A stretch of 36,214 nucleotides of DNA from Deltaproteobacteria bacterium. Lineage in GTDB: Bacteria; Desulfobacterota; Desulfarculia; Adiutricales; Adiutricaceae. This document shows positions 7,773 to 15,249 of this stretch, in pieces (the stretch's first letter is position 1; each line of letters starts with the position of its first letter). The notes beneath the pieces were generated by a model that worked only from the letters and a program-made list of their open reading frames with translations, made no database searches and was not told where the DNA came from. The stretch spans positions 1-36,214 of the forward strand of contig JAITKA010000094.1 of the NCBI GenBank assembly GCA_031278635.1, given 5' to 3'. A program made the position numbers and the translations under genes.

Positions 7773-9630
7773 GACACGGGAAGGTAACGACATAAAAAGA
7801 AATGGCGAAAATAAAGGCCCGGACGGCAAGGCCGGGGCCGGCCCGGACGGGGCCGGCCGGGACGGCAAGGCCGGGGCCGGACCGGATGCCGATTATTCCC
7901 CGACGCGGCGGTTGTGGGCCCTGATCCGACCCCACATGCCGACGCTTTTCGTGGCCATGATTTCCATGGCCCTGGCCGGGGCCTCCACGGCGGCCATGGC
8001 CCATCTGATCAAGCCCCTGCTGGACGACGTTTTCTTTAACAAGGACAGCGACAGGCTGATATTCCTGACTTTTCTGACCTTCGGCGTTTTCGCGGCGACC
8101 GGGGCCTTCACTTTCGTCCAGTCCTTTTTGATGAACAGGGTCGGCTACACGATCGTCAACGATCTCAGGGTCAGGCTGTTTTCCCACATCCAGCGGCAGT
8201 CCCTGGACTATTACGACGCGCACCCCTCCGGGGAGCTGATATCGAGGGTCGTCAACGACGTGACCCTGATCCAGAGCTCGGTCACCCACGTGGTCACCAG
8301 CCTGGTCATGGACGTCTGCAAGGTCGTGGGCCTGGTCATCGTTTTGTTCATAAACGACTGGCGCCTGGCCCTGGTCGGCCTCCTTTTGATACCGGCGGCC
8401 TTTTACCCCATCTCCCGCTTCGGCAAGAGGCTACGGAAGCTGGCCACCAACAGCCAGATCATCATGGGCTCGCTGATTATCGTCCTGACCGAGGCCTTTC
8501 AGGGGGTCAGGGTCGTCCAGAGCTACAACATGACCGACTCCGAGATAGCCAGGTTCTCGGCCGAGTGCCGCCGGAGCGTGGAAAACCTCATGCGGGCGGT
8601 CACGGTCAAGAGCCTTTCGAGCTCGATCATGGAGATCTTCGGCGGGATCTGCGTCGCCGCCGTCATCTGGTACGGCGGCCACTCGGTCATCAACGGGCAC
8701 TCGACCCCGGGCACCTTCATAAGTTTCCTGATGGCCCTCCTTTTGCTGTACGAGCCGGTGAAGCGCCTGACGAGGCTCCATAACGACGTCCAGCAGGGCC
8801 TGTCCGCGGCCACCCGCATCTTCGATACCCTGGACACCATGCCCACGGTCAAAAGCCCCCCGGGCGGCATAGACCCGGGGAGGGTCAAGGGTTCCATCGT
8901 TTTCAGGGACGTGAGTTTCGCCTACGCCGCCGACCGGGAGGCCCTGACCGACATCAACCTAACCGTCAGCCCCGGGGAGGTCCTGGCCCTGGTCGGCCAT
9001 TCCGGCGGGGGCAAGACCAGCCTCGTCAATCTGGTGCCCCGCTTCTACGACCCCACCAAGGGGGCGGTCCTCCTTGACGGGATGGACATCCGGACCATGG
9101 ATCTGGCCGCCCTCCGGGGCCAGGTGGCCCTGGTCAGCCAGGAGGTCACCCTTTTCGAGGGCTCGGTCAGGAACAACATCGGCTACGGGCGGCCCGGGGC
9201 CTCCATGGGGGACATAGCCAAGGCGGCCAAGGCCGCCCTGGCCGACGGCTTCATAGCCGAGCTGCCCCGCGGCTACGACGAGGACATCGGCGAGCGCGGC
9301 GGGAGGCTCTCCGGGGGCCAGCGCCAGAGGCTGGCCGTGGCCAGGGCCATTTTGAAGGACGCCCCGATACTGATCCTGGACGAGGCCACATCCGCCCTCG
9401 ACACCGAGTCGGAAAAATACGTCCAGGCGGCCCTGGAGAACCTCATGATCGGCCGGACCACCCTGGTCATAGCCCATCGCCTTTCGACCATAGCCAAGGC
9501 CAACCGCATAGCCGTCCTCAAGGAAGGCCGGATAATCGAGGAAGGCGGCCATGACGAGCTGATGCGCCTGGGCGGCGAGTACCACCGCCTGTATAACCTT
9601 CAGTTCATCGCCTCCGACCCCTCCCGTTAA
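7747..9630 (+). CDS. msbA: Lipid A export ABC transporter/flippase MsbA
   Basis: A 627-residue half-transporter (six membrane helices fused to an ATPase) that as a dimer flips core-lipid A across the inner membrane. Transmembrane helices span about 57-340. The ATPase domain has Walker A GHSGGGKTS at 417-425, signature LSGGQRQR from 521, Walker B ILILDEATSALD with Asp545 and Glu546, and the switch His577. The first 50 residues are a charged Gly/Asp-rich leader with a 13-residue duplication (DGKAGAGPDGAGR then DGKAGAGPD). MsbA proteins are usually near 580 residues, so this leader is unusual. No other in-frame ATG or GTG precedes the conserved region. The frame overlaps lpxB by 26 nt. Its place at the end of the lpx block points to MsbA rather than another exporter. 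Confidence 0.9.
   Translation: MGRAPGPFETREGNDIKRNGENKGPDGKAGAGPDGAGRDGKAGAGPDADYSPTRRLWALIRPHMPTLFVAMISMALAGASTAAMAHLIKPLLDDVFFNKDSDRLIFLTFLTFGVFAATGAFTFVQSFLMNRVGYTIVNDLRVRLFSHIQRQSLDYYDAHPSGELISRVVNDVTLIQSSVTHVVTSLVMDVCKVVGLVIVLFINDWRLALVGLLLIPAAFYPISRFGKRLRKLATNSQIIMGSLIIVLTEAFQGVRVVQSYNMTDSEIARFSAECRRSVENLMRAVTVKSLSSSIMEIFGGICVAAVIWYGGHSVINGHSTPGTFISFLMALLLLYEPVKRLTRLHNDVQQGLSAATRIFDTLDTMPTVKSPPGGIDPGRVKGSIVFRDVSFAYAADREALTDINLTVSPGEVLALVGHSGGGKTSLVNLVPRFYDPTKGAVLLDGMDIRTMDLAALRGQVALVSQEVTLFEGSVRNNIGYGRPGASMGDIAKAAKAALADGFIAELPRGYDEDIGERGGRLSGGQRQRLAVARAILKDAPILILDEATSALDTESEKYVQAALENLMIGRTTLVIAHRLSTIAKANRIAVLKEGRIIEEGGHDELMRLGGEYHRLYNLQFIASDPSR
7822..7889 (+). repeat. 39-bp direct repeat in msbA leader
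   Basis: The 20-base core GACGGCAAGGCCGGGGCCGG occurs at 7822 and again at 7861, a 39-bp (13-codon) period, encoding DGKAGAGPD twice. It is in frame, so it lengthens the N-terminal linker without breaking the gene. Confidence 0.7.
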
Positions 9631-9681
9631 CCGCCCGGTTAGGGGCCCCTGACCGGGAAAAATCAAAGATACAGTGAGACC

Positions 9682-9744
9682 ATGACAAATTTGACCACGG
9701 CCACGATGTTTCGGGCAAGCCCCGACCGGAGGCCGCCCAGGTGA
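9682..9744 (+). CDS. Possible 20-codon leader ORF ahead of the ribonuclease
   Basis: ATG at 9682 opens a 20-codon frame (MTNLTTATMFRASPDRRPPR) whose TGA overlaps the GTG start of the ribonuclease gene in a GTGA. Such overlap can couple translation. There is no good ribosome site before it, and the ribonuclease has its own GGAGG, so this may be chance. Confidence 0.2.
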   Translation: MTNLTTATMFRASPDRRPPR

Positions 9745-11765
9745 TAGTCGAGTTTTTGGAAGGCGGCCAATTCACGTTGGGCTTCGTCACCAACGCCCAG
9801 GGCGCCAGGGGCCGCATGGAGGTCATGCTGGCCGGCGGGAGGAGCCTCGCCATCAGCCCGGCCAGGATACTCGTTTCCGCCGAGGCCGACGATCCCGGCG
9901 ACAAGGCGGCCAGGCGGGCCATGCTGGCCGACCTGGGGCGCGAGAGGGAGGCCCTGGCCGGGGGTGTCGATCTGGACACCCTCTGGGCGGTCCTGGAGGG
10001 CGAGGGCCCGGAGTTTGGCTACAAGGACCTGGCCGGCCTCAGTTTCGGGCGCCAGCCGGGCCCGGACGAGATTTCCGCCATCCTGAGGGCCATCCAGGGG
10101 GACGGGCTCCTCTTCGAGTTCTTTCCCGACAAGGCCCGCAGGCGCGACCAGGGCGAGGTCGACAGGCTCAGGCGGGCCAGGGCCGAGAGCGAGGAGAAGC
10201 GCGATTTCCTGGCCCAGGGGGCCGAGTGGCTGTCGGGCTCGGAAAAGGGCCGCGTCTGCCCCGAGCCGGAGGGGGCCGAGCGGGCCCTGGGCTGGCTCAT
10301 GGGCTACGTCCTGGACGGGGAGGACTCCCAAAAGGCCATGGAGGCCAAGGAGCTCCTGTCGATGGCATCCTTTCCGACCAACCCGGCGGGGGCCTTCAAG
10401 GCCCTGGTCGGGGTGGGCCGCCTAAACCGCCACGAGAACCTGCCTTACCTGCGCCTGGGCTTCAAAAAGGACTTCGACGAGGGGGTTTTGGCCGAGGCCG
10501 CCCACCTCGCCCGGAATTTCGGCCTTGACGCGGGGAGGCGCCTGGACTTGACCGCCCTGCCCACGGCCACCGTGGACGCCCCGGGGACCAAGGAGTTCGA
10601 CGACGCCATCTCCCTTGAGCCCCTTGGCGGCGGGCGGGTGAGGCTGGGGCTGCACATAGCCGACGTCGCCGCCCTCGTCCCGCCGGACTCCCTGGTGGAC
10701 CGCTGGGCCATGAACCTGACCAGCTCCATCTACCTCCCGGAGGGGCGCCAGGGCATGCTGCCCGACGTTTTGATCGAGACCCACGCCTCCCTCAAGGCCG
10801 GGGAGGCGCGGCCGGCCTTTTCCCTCCTGGTCACGATAGACGGGGACGGCCGGGTCCTGGGAAGCGAGTTCAGGCCCAGCCTCGTCCACGTCGATCTCCA
10901 GGTCTCCTTCGCCCGGGCCAACGAGATGCTCGAGAACGGCGAGGACTCCATGCTCGGGCCCCTGGAGGCCCTGGCCCTCAAGCTCCTGGGGCTGAGGCTG
11001 GCCAAGGACGGCCAGAACCTGGGCCTGCCCCACCTGAACGTGACCCTGAACGCCGAGGGCCTCCCCGAGATAAGGCTCAGCGACGACGGCAACCGGGCCA
11101 ACGTCATGGTCGGCGAGCTCATGGTCCTGGCCAACCACCTGGCGGCCAAGACCCTCATGGAGGCCTCCATCCCCTGCCCCTACCGCTACCAGCTCCAGGG
11201 CCGGGAGGTGGGCTGGTCGCCGCCCAGGGACATGGGCGAGCGGGACGCCCTGGCCCTGGCCCTGGCCATGCGCAGGCAAACGGGCCGGGTCGGGGTATCC
11301 CTGGAGCCCTCGACCCATCACGGCCTGGGCCTCATGCCCTACACCACCTTCACCTCCCCGATGCGCCGCTACCTGGATTTGCTGGTGGCGAGGCAGCTCC
11401 GGGCCCACGCCAACGGCGAGGAGCCCCCATACGACCACCAGGCCATGATGAACCTCGCCATCCCCGCCGAGGCCACCCAAAGGTCCATCAGGAGGATGCA
11501 GAACGATCGCCAGCGCTACTGGCTGGCCTGGTACCTCGTCCCCAGGGTGGGCGAGACCTTCGTGGGCCTCGTCTACGACCGCCGCGGCCGCCGGGCCCGC
11601 ATATGCGTGACCGACTTCCTCCTGGAGATCGAGCTGAACAACGTCCCGCCCGAGGCCCAGCCCGGGACCGACGTCCTGCTGAAACTGGCCGCCGTCAACC
11701 CGGCCCCGACCCTCCCGGGCGAGAACGGGGACCTGTGGAAGTTCGAGCTGGTCTCGCTGCCCTGA
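9741..11765 (+). CDS. RNB-domain 3'-5' exoribonuclease (RNase II/R family)
   Basis: A 674-residue hydrolytic exoribonuclease that degrades RNA from the 3' end in the cytoplasm. Residues 1-45 form a small beta domain (VEFLEGGQFTLGFV), followed by a helical region (60-245) instead of the cold-shock domains of E. coli RNase R. This resembles the bacterial RNB proteins related to chloroplast RNR1. The RNB catalytic domain is about 268-590 with the metal-binding stretch TVDAPGTKEFDDAI (Asp279, Asp287, Asp288). The position equal to E. coli RNase II Asp207 is Glu285. Further RNB motifs are LHIADVAALV and the YTTFTSPMRRYLDLLV region. A short S1-like tail (about 600-674) closes it. GTG start with CGGAGG 8 nt upstream. 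It follows msbA by 110 nt and may be co-transcribed. Confidence 0.88.
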   Translation: MIVEFLEGGQFTLGFVTNAQGARGRMEVMLAGGRSLAISPARILVSAEADDPGDKAARRAMLADLGREREALAGGVDLDTLWAVLEGEGPEFGYKDLAGLSFGRQPGPDEISAILRAIQGDGLLFEFFPDKARRRDQGEVDRLRRARAESEEKRDFLAQGAEWLSGSEKGRVCPEPEGAERALGWLMGYVLDGEDSQKAMEAKELLSMASFPTNPAGAFKALVGVGRLNRHENLPYLRLGFKKDFDEGVLAEAAHLARNFGLDAGRRLDLTALPTATVDAPGTKEFDDAISLEPLGGGRVRLGLHIADVAALVPPDSLVDRWAMNLTSSIYLPEGRQGMLPDVLIETHASLKAGEARPAFSLLVTIDGDGRVLGSEFRPSLVHVDLQVSFARANEMLENGEDSMLGPLEALALKLLGLRLAKDGQNLGLPHLNVTLNAEGLPEIRLSDDGNRANVMVGELMVLANHLAAKTLMEASIPCPYRYQLQGREVGWSPPRDMGERDALALALAMRRQTGRVGVSLEPSTHHGLGLMPYTTFTSPMRRYLDLLVARQLRAHANGEEPPYDHQAMMNLAIPAEATQRSIRRMQNDRQRYWLAWYLVPRVGETFVGLVYDRRGRRARICVTDFLLEIELNNVPPEAQPGTDVLLKLAAVNPAPTLPGENGDLWKFELVSLP

Positions 11766-11851
11766 CCCCCCGGACGATAACCGAGGGGTCGCCCGTCCCC
11801 TTGATTATTGGCGAAAAAGGCTGTATTTTTTGTGGGGTAGCCAAGGCGATC

Positions 11852-11973
11852 CGTCCCGGCGTTTTATGCCGGGGAAAAGGGGCTTTCGTAACCTAAGGCA
11901 AGACCCTTCGTCCGTCCCGGCGTTTTAAGGCGGGGAAAAGGGGTTTTCGCAACCTAAGGTAAGACGCTTCGTC
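11852..11973 (+). repeat. Two tandem copies of a 61-bp unit
   Basis: Copy one (11852-11912) and copy two (11913-11973) share about 54 of 61 bases, both starting CGTCCCGGCGTTTTA and ending CTTCGTC. In copy one the start folds as CCCGGC-GTTTTAT-GCCGGG (11855-11873). It lies in the 259-base gap between the ribonuclease and DUF4416 genes. Only two copies and no spacers, so it is not a CRISPR. Confidence 0.75.
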
Positions 11974-12024
11974 CCTTATATTTTATTTGCCGCTCTTTTT
12001 AACGACGTCAGGTACAGGTGCCCA

Positions 12025-12582
12025 ATGAGCAGGATCAAGGAACCCCCATTGGTTAAGGTTTTTTTAGCCGCCTTCGGTCCCGAGCCCAAACTCCTGGACG
12101 CCGCCGTCGAGAGGCTGAGACGGGAATACCTGGAAGGCTACCTGGGCCCCGTGGACATACAAAGCCCGGACTATCCCCTGGAGGAGACCGATTATTACGC
12201 CAAGGAGATGGGACCCAACCTGGTCAAGCGCTACCTTAGCTTCGCCAACCTGATCTTCCCGGAACACCTGGTCTACCTCAAGCTCCTGGCCATGGACATC
12301 GAGGACGTCACCTCCAGGGCCAACGGCCGGGTGGTCAACCTCGATCCCGGCTACATATTCTCCGGCGGCCTGGTCCTCTCCACGGGGAAGTTTTCCGGCC
12401 ACCGGCTTTTCCTGGGCCGGGGGCTGTGGGGGGAACTGACCCTCCATTACCACCGGGGGGCCTTCGAGCCGCAACCCTGGACCTACAGGGATTACAAAAA
12501 GCCCGAGGTCATCGGGATTTTGAACGCCATGCGCCAGAGTTACCAGAAAGCCTTCCTCGGGATGGCGCACGCCAAGGCCTAA
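12025..12582 (+). CDS. DUF4416 family protein
   Basis: A 185-residue protein matching the DUF4416 family (sometimes mislabelled GTP-binding protein) found mainly in Desulfobacterota. Visible family features are the start KVFLAAFGPEPKLLDAA, DYYAKEMGPNLVKRYLSF, NLDPGYIFSGGLVLSTGKF and the C-terminal TYRDYKKPEVIGILNAMR. No nucleotide-binding P-loop and no membrane segment are present. The function is unknown. Its fixed place just before yicC and remA in this group suggests a housekeeping role tied to RNA or envelope control, which is inference. The ribosome site is weak (CAGGTGCCC before ATG). Confidence 0.8.
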   Translation: MSRIKEPPLVKVFLAAFGPEPKLLDAAVERLRREYLEGYLGPVDIQSPDYPLEETDYYAKEMGPNLVKRYLSFANLIFPEHLVYLKLLAMDIEDVTSRANGRVVNLDPGYIFSGGLVLSTGKFSGHRLFLGRGLWGELTLHYHRGAFEPQPWTYRDYKKPEVIGILNAMRQSYQKAFLGMAHAKA

Positions 12583-12612
12583 GGCCCTTGGCCTAAACCA
12601 AAAATAATAATC

Positions 12613-12648
12613 CCCGGCCGGACCGGCCGGGTCAACCTAGGTTTTTTT
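12613..12648 (+). terminator. GC-rich hairpin plus T run ahead of yicC
   Basis: A perfect CCCGGCCGG-A-CCGGCCGGG inverted repeat (12613-12631), then AACCTAGG and seven Ts (12642-12648) directly before the yicC ATG. The T run is about 10 nt from the stem, so it may be a weak terminator after DUF4416 or a leader structure controlling yicC. The one-base loop makes a cruciform or longer-range pairing as likely as a hairpin. Confidence 0.35.
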
Positions 12649-13536
12649 ATGATTAGGAGCATGACCGGCTTCGGCTCGTCCTCGGGAGAGATATGTGGTT
12701 ACAACTGCCGTCTCGAGATAAAGACCCTCAATAACCGCTTCAAGGAGTTCGTGGTCCGCTCCCCGCACCTTCTGTGCCAGCTGGAGGAATCGCTAAAAAA
12801 GCAGATAAACAGCCGCATCCACCGCGGCCGGGTGGAGCTCTGGATCACGCTCGAGGAGGGCCCCAGGCTGGCCAGCCGCCTCGTTTTGAACCTCGAGGCC
12901 GCGAGGGAGGCCCACCGCCACCTCACGGCCCTCAAAGACGAGCTGGGCCTGGGGGATCCCATCACCCTGGAGCATATCCTGAAATTCAACGTCCTGGCCA
13001 TAGACAGGAACGCCGAGGTCGCCGCCGCCGACAACGAGCTCCTCCACGCCGGCCTTTTGGCCCTAAACGAGAAGGCCGTGGACCAGTTGATCAAGATGCG
13101 GGAGAGCGAGGGCCGGCAACTCGGGGCCGATCTCATGGTCAGGCTCGACAGCATGGCCCGGTGGCTCGAGGAGCTGAAAAAACTGGCCGAGACCATCCCC
13201 CTGGCCGCGACCAAACGCTACCAGGCCCGCCTCGAGGAGCTGGCCGACACGGTCCTCGACCCCAACCGCCTCTACCAGGAGGCCGTCATAATGGCCGAGA
13301 AGATGGACATCACCGAGGAGCTCACCCGCTTCGGTAGCCACATCCTGGGCCTAAGGGGGCTCCTTGAGAACAGCGACGAGCCGGTCGGCCGCCGCCTCGA
13401 GTTTTTGCTCCAGGAGATGGGCCGGGAGGTCAACACCATCGGCTCCAAGTCGCAGTCCAAGAACATCATCGACCTGGTGGTCAACATCAAGGCCGAGCTT
13501 GAGAAAATCCGCGAGCAGAGCATGAACATCGAATGA
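12649..13536 (+). CDS. yicC: YicC family endoribonuclease
   Basis: YicC proteins are hexameric endoribonucleases linked in E. coli to decay of the small RNA RyhB. The protein opens with the family start MIRSMTGFG, followed by LEIKTLNNRFKEFVVRSP. It has a long helical middle, and ends with the DUF1732 signature LLQEMGREVNTIGSKS near 263-278 and an amphipathic tail. The length of 295 is normal. The conserved start sequence fixes ATG 12649 despite the lack of a clear ribosome site, which is replaced by a T run. It lies between DUF4416 and the RemA homologue, the standard order in related genomes. Confidence 0.93.
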   Translation: MIRSMTGFGSSSGEICGYNCRLEIKTLNNRFKEFVVRSPHLLCQLEESLKKQINSRIHRGRVELWITLEEGPRLASRLVLNLEAAREAHRHLTALKDELGLGDPITLEHILKFNVLAIDRNAEVAAADNELLHAGLLALNEKAVDQLIKMRESEGRQLGADLMVRLDSMARWLEELKKLAETIPLAATKRYQARLEELADTVLDPNRLYQEAVIMAEKMDITEELTRFGSHILGLRGLLENSDEPVGRRLEFLLQEMGREVNTIGSKSQSKNIIDLVVNIKAELEKIREQSMNIE

Positions 13537-13588
13537 GGGCCGCCCCGCCACGCCGAATCCCGGCGGGCCGGGGCCCCCGGGCACCAAA

Positions 13589-14089
13589 ATGATCGGCATC
13601 TTGATAAACGTGGGCTACAACAACCTGGTCAGCGCCGAGCGGGTCGTGGCCATAGTGAACCCCAATTCCGTCCCGGCCAAGCGCCTCCGGGACGAGGCCA
13701 GGCAGGCCGGGCTCCTGATCGACGCCTCGGCCGGGCACCGCGTCCGCTCGATGATCGTCTCCTCCTCCAAGCACGTCATAGTCTCCGCCATCGAGGTCAG
13801 GACCCTGGCCAACCGCTACAACGACGCCTGCGTCTCCTTCCACGGACGGGTCGGCCAGCCCCTCGTGGACGAGCTGGGCGAGCCCGGCCAGGGCCCCGAC
13901 CTTGGCTGGGACGAGGAGGCCCCGCCCCCGGCCAAAAAAAGCGCCGCCAAGGCCGCGCCCGGCCGGGCCAAAAAAAACCCGGAGCCGGGGCCCGACGACG
14001 ACGGCTTCCATGACCATGACGAGGACGACGATGAGGACGACGGGGACCCGTTCGATGAATACCCTGGGGACGGGGACGAAGACGACTGA
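13589..14089 (+). CDS. RemA-like (DUF370) protein with long acidic tail
   Basis: Residues 1-80 are a clear DUF370/RemA domain (MIGILINVGYNNLVSAERVVAIVNPNSVPAKR, with SSSKHVIVSAIE). In Bacillus, RemA is a ring-forming DNA-binding activator of matrix and osmolyte genes. In proteobacteria its role is not settled. Normal members have about 75-95 residues. This one has 166, with an extra tail: a Pro/Ala/Lys stretch (112-130) followed by a strongly acidic Asp/Glu run (136-166). The tail may be a disordered regulatory or partner-binding segment. In many genomes gmk follows this gene, but rlmB does here. The start is supported by the conserved N-terminus; no strong ribosome site is seen. Confidence 0.85.
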   Translation: MIGILINVGYNNLVSAERVVAIVNPNSVPAKRLRDEARQAGLLIDASAGHRVRSMIVSSSKHVIVSAIEVRTLANRYNDACVSFHGRVGQPLVDELGEPGQGPDLGWDEEAPPPAKKSAAKAAPGRAKKNPEPGPDDDGFHDHDEDDDEDDGDPFDEYPGDGDEDD

Positions 14090-14101
14090 CGGTCTTTGGC
14101 C

Positions 14102-14908
14102 ATGAGCCCCGGTCACCGGGAAAAGGCCCCCAAGAGGCCGCCCAGGGACAAAGCCGGGGACACGGTCACCATCCTCGGCTTCAACCCCGTGCGGGCCGCC
14201 CTGACGGCCAGGCCCCAGGACTGCCTGACCCTCTACGTCTCCGGTTCGCGGCGCTCCTCCCCGAGGCTGGCCGCCCTGCTCGATCTGGCCGAGGGGCTGG
14301 GCCTCAGGCCCGTCCCGGCCGCCCGGGAGACCCTGGACCGCCTTGGCCCCCACCACCAGGGCCTGGCCCTGGTCGCCCGGCCCAAGGGCGAGCCGGGCCT
14401 CGGCGAGCTCCTGGCCTCGCGCCCCGAGCCCCAGGGCGCCCTCGTCCTGGTGCTCGATCACCTGGAGGACCCGCATAATTTCGGGGCCCTGATCCGCTCG
14501 GCCGCGGCCTTCGGGGCCCTGGGCGTGGTCTACCCCAAGGATCGCTCCGCCCCCCTGAACGCCGCCGCCCTGGCCGCCTCGGCCGGGGCCGCCGAGGCCA
14601 TCCCCCTGGTCAGGGCGGTAAACACGGTAAGGGCCGTCGAGGAGATGAAAAGGCGGGGCTTTTGGGCCGTGGCCGCCGACCCGGCCTCGGGCCGCGACGC
14701 CCTGGCCTTCGATTTCCCCGACCGCACGGCCCTCATCCTCGGCTCCGAGGGGCGCGGCCTGAGCCGGGGTCTCTTGGCCCTGGCCGACATGTCGGTCGGC
14801 CTGGCCATGGAGTCCCCGCTGATCGATAGCCTCAACGTCTCAAACGCCGGGGCCATCCTCATGCACGCCTACAGGGCCGGCCAGGCCAAAAAGCGCCAAA
14901 GGCCCTAG
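14102..14908 (+). CDS. rlmB: 23S rRNA 2'-O-methyltransferase RlmB (SPOUT/TrmH family)
   Basis: RlmB methylates the 2'-OH of a guanosine in 23S rRNA (G2251 in E. coli) using S-adenosylmethionine. Residues 21-95 form the N-terminal substrate-binding domain (ILGFNPVRAAL). The SPOUT knot motifs follow: motif 1 LEDPHNFGALIRSA with Asn126, motif 2 GSEGRGLS at 214-221, and motif 3 SLNVSNAGAILMHA from 243. An RNA-binding basic tail ends it. ATG at 14102 is preferred over a TTG two codons earlier. The stop sits inside a 12-bp palindrome (14901-14912). Family certain; RlmB versus another TrmH paralogue is likely but not proven. Confidence 0.88.
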   Translation: MSPGHREKAPKRPPRDKAGDTVTILGFNPVRAALTARPQDCLTLYVSGSRRSSPRLAALLDLAEGLGLRPVPAARETLDRLGPHHQGLALVARPKGEPGLGELLASRPEPQGALVLVLDHLEDPHNFGALIRSAAAFGALGVVYPKDRSAPLNAAALAASAGAAEAIPLVRAVNTVRAVEEMKRRGFWAVAADPASGRDALAFDFPDRTALILGSEGRGLSRGLLALADMSVGLAMESPLIDSLNVSNAGAILMHAYRAGQAKKRQRP

Positions 14909-14933
14909 GGCCGCCAAAATCCCACCCCCCGCC

Positions 14934-15149
14934 TCAGTAATAGCCCGCCTTCTCCCGCTTGCCCCTGGCGCCGCCCACCATGTAGCCGGCCCCCTTGGCC
15001 AAACAGACGATCCCCAGGACCATCATGGCCAGGCCCGCGAGGGCGGCCAGGCCCGCCCCCTTCAGGGGCCAGTAGGCCACGGCCACAAGGAAACTCAGGA
15101 GGCCCAGCTCGCTCGCGGCCAGGCCCATTATGACAACGATCACTTTCAA
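14934..15149 (-). CDS. Small two-helix membrane protein
   Basis: A 71-residue protein with two hydrophobic helices, about 9-27 (LAASELGLLSFLVAVAYW) and 31-53 (AGLAALAGLAMMVLGIVCLA), and a basic C-terminal tail (GGARGKREKAGYY). It would sit in the inner membrane with a cytoplasmic tail. The TTG at 15149 or the ATG at residue 8 could start it. It lies downstream of the Bax inhibitor-1 gene on the same strand, beyond a terminator, and converges on rlmB with a 25-nt gap. No family recognised; hydrophobic pattern and isolated frame support it moderately. Confidence 0.55.
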   Translation of the reverse strand: MKVIVVIMGLAASELGLLSFLVAVAYWPLKGAGLAALAGLAMMVLGIVCLAKGAGYMVGGARGKREKAGYY

Positions 15150-15185
15150 AGGCGCTCACCCGGATGGGGTTAAGATCCCAAAGAA

Positions 15186-15222
15186 AGACCGCCCATTCGG
15201 GTTTCCCGAAAGGACGGTCTTA
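15186..15222 (-). terminator. Terminator after the Bax inhibitor-1 gene
   Basis: An imperfect 17-bp stem: outer arms AAGACCG and CGGTCTT, inner arms TTCGGG and CCCGAA around a TTT loop. On the minus strand the stem is followed by TTTCTTT. It lies 28 nt past the stop of the Bax inhibitor-1 gene. Confidence 0.7.
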
Positions 15223-15249
15223 AGCGCGACGGGAAATCGGGCCCAGGCC

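Noticed and set aside
11852-11973. CRISPR-like repeats
   Set aside because: Only two adjacent 61-bp units, no spacers and no cas genes.
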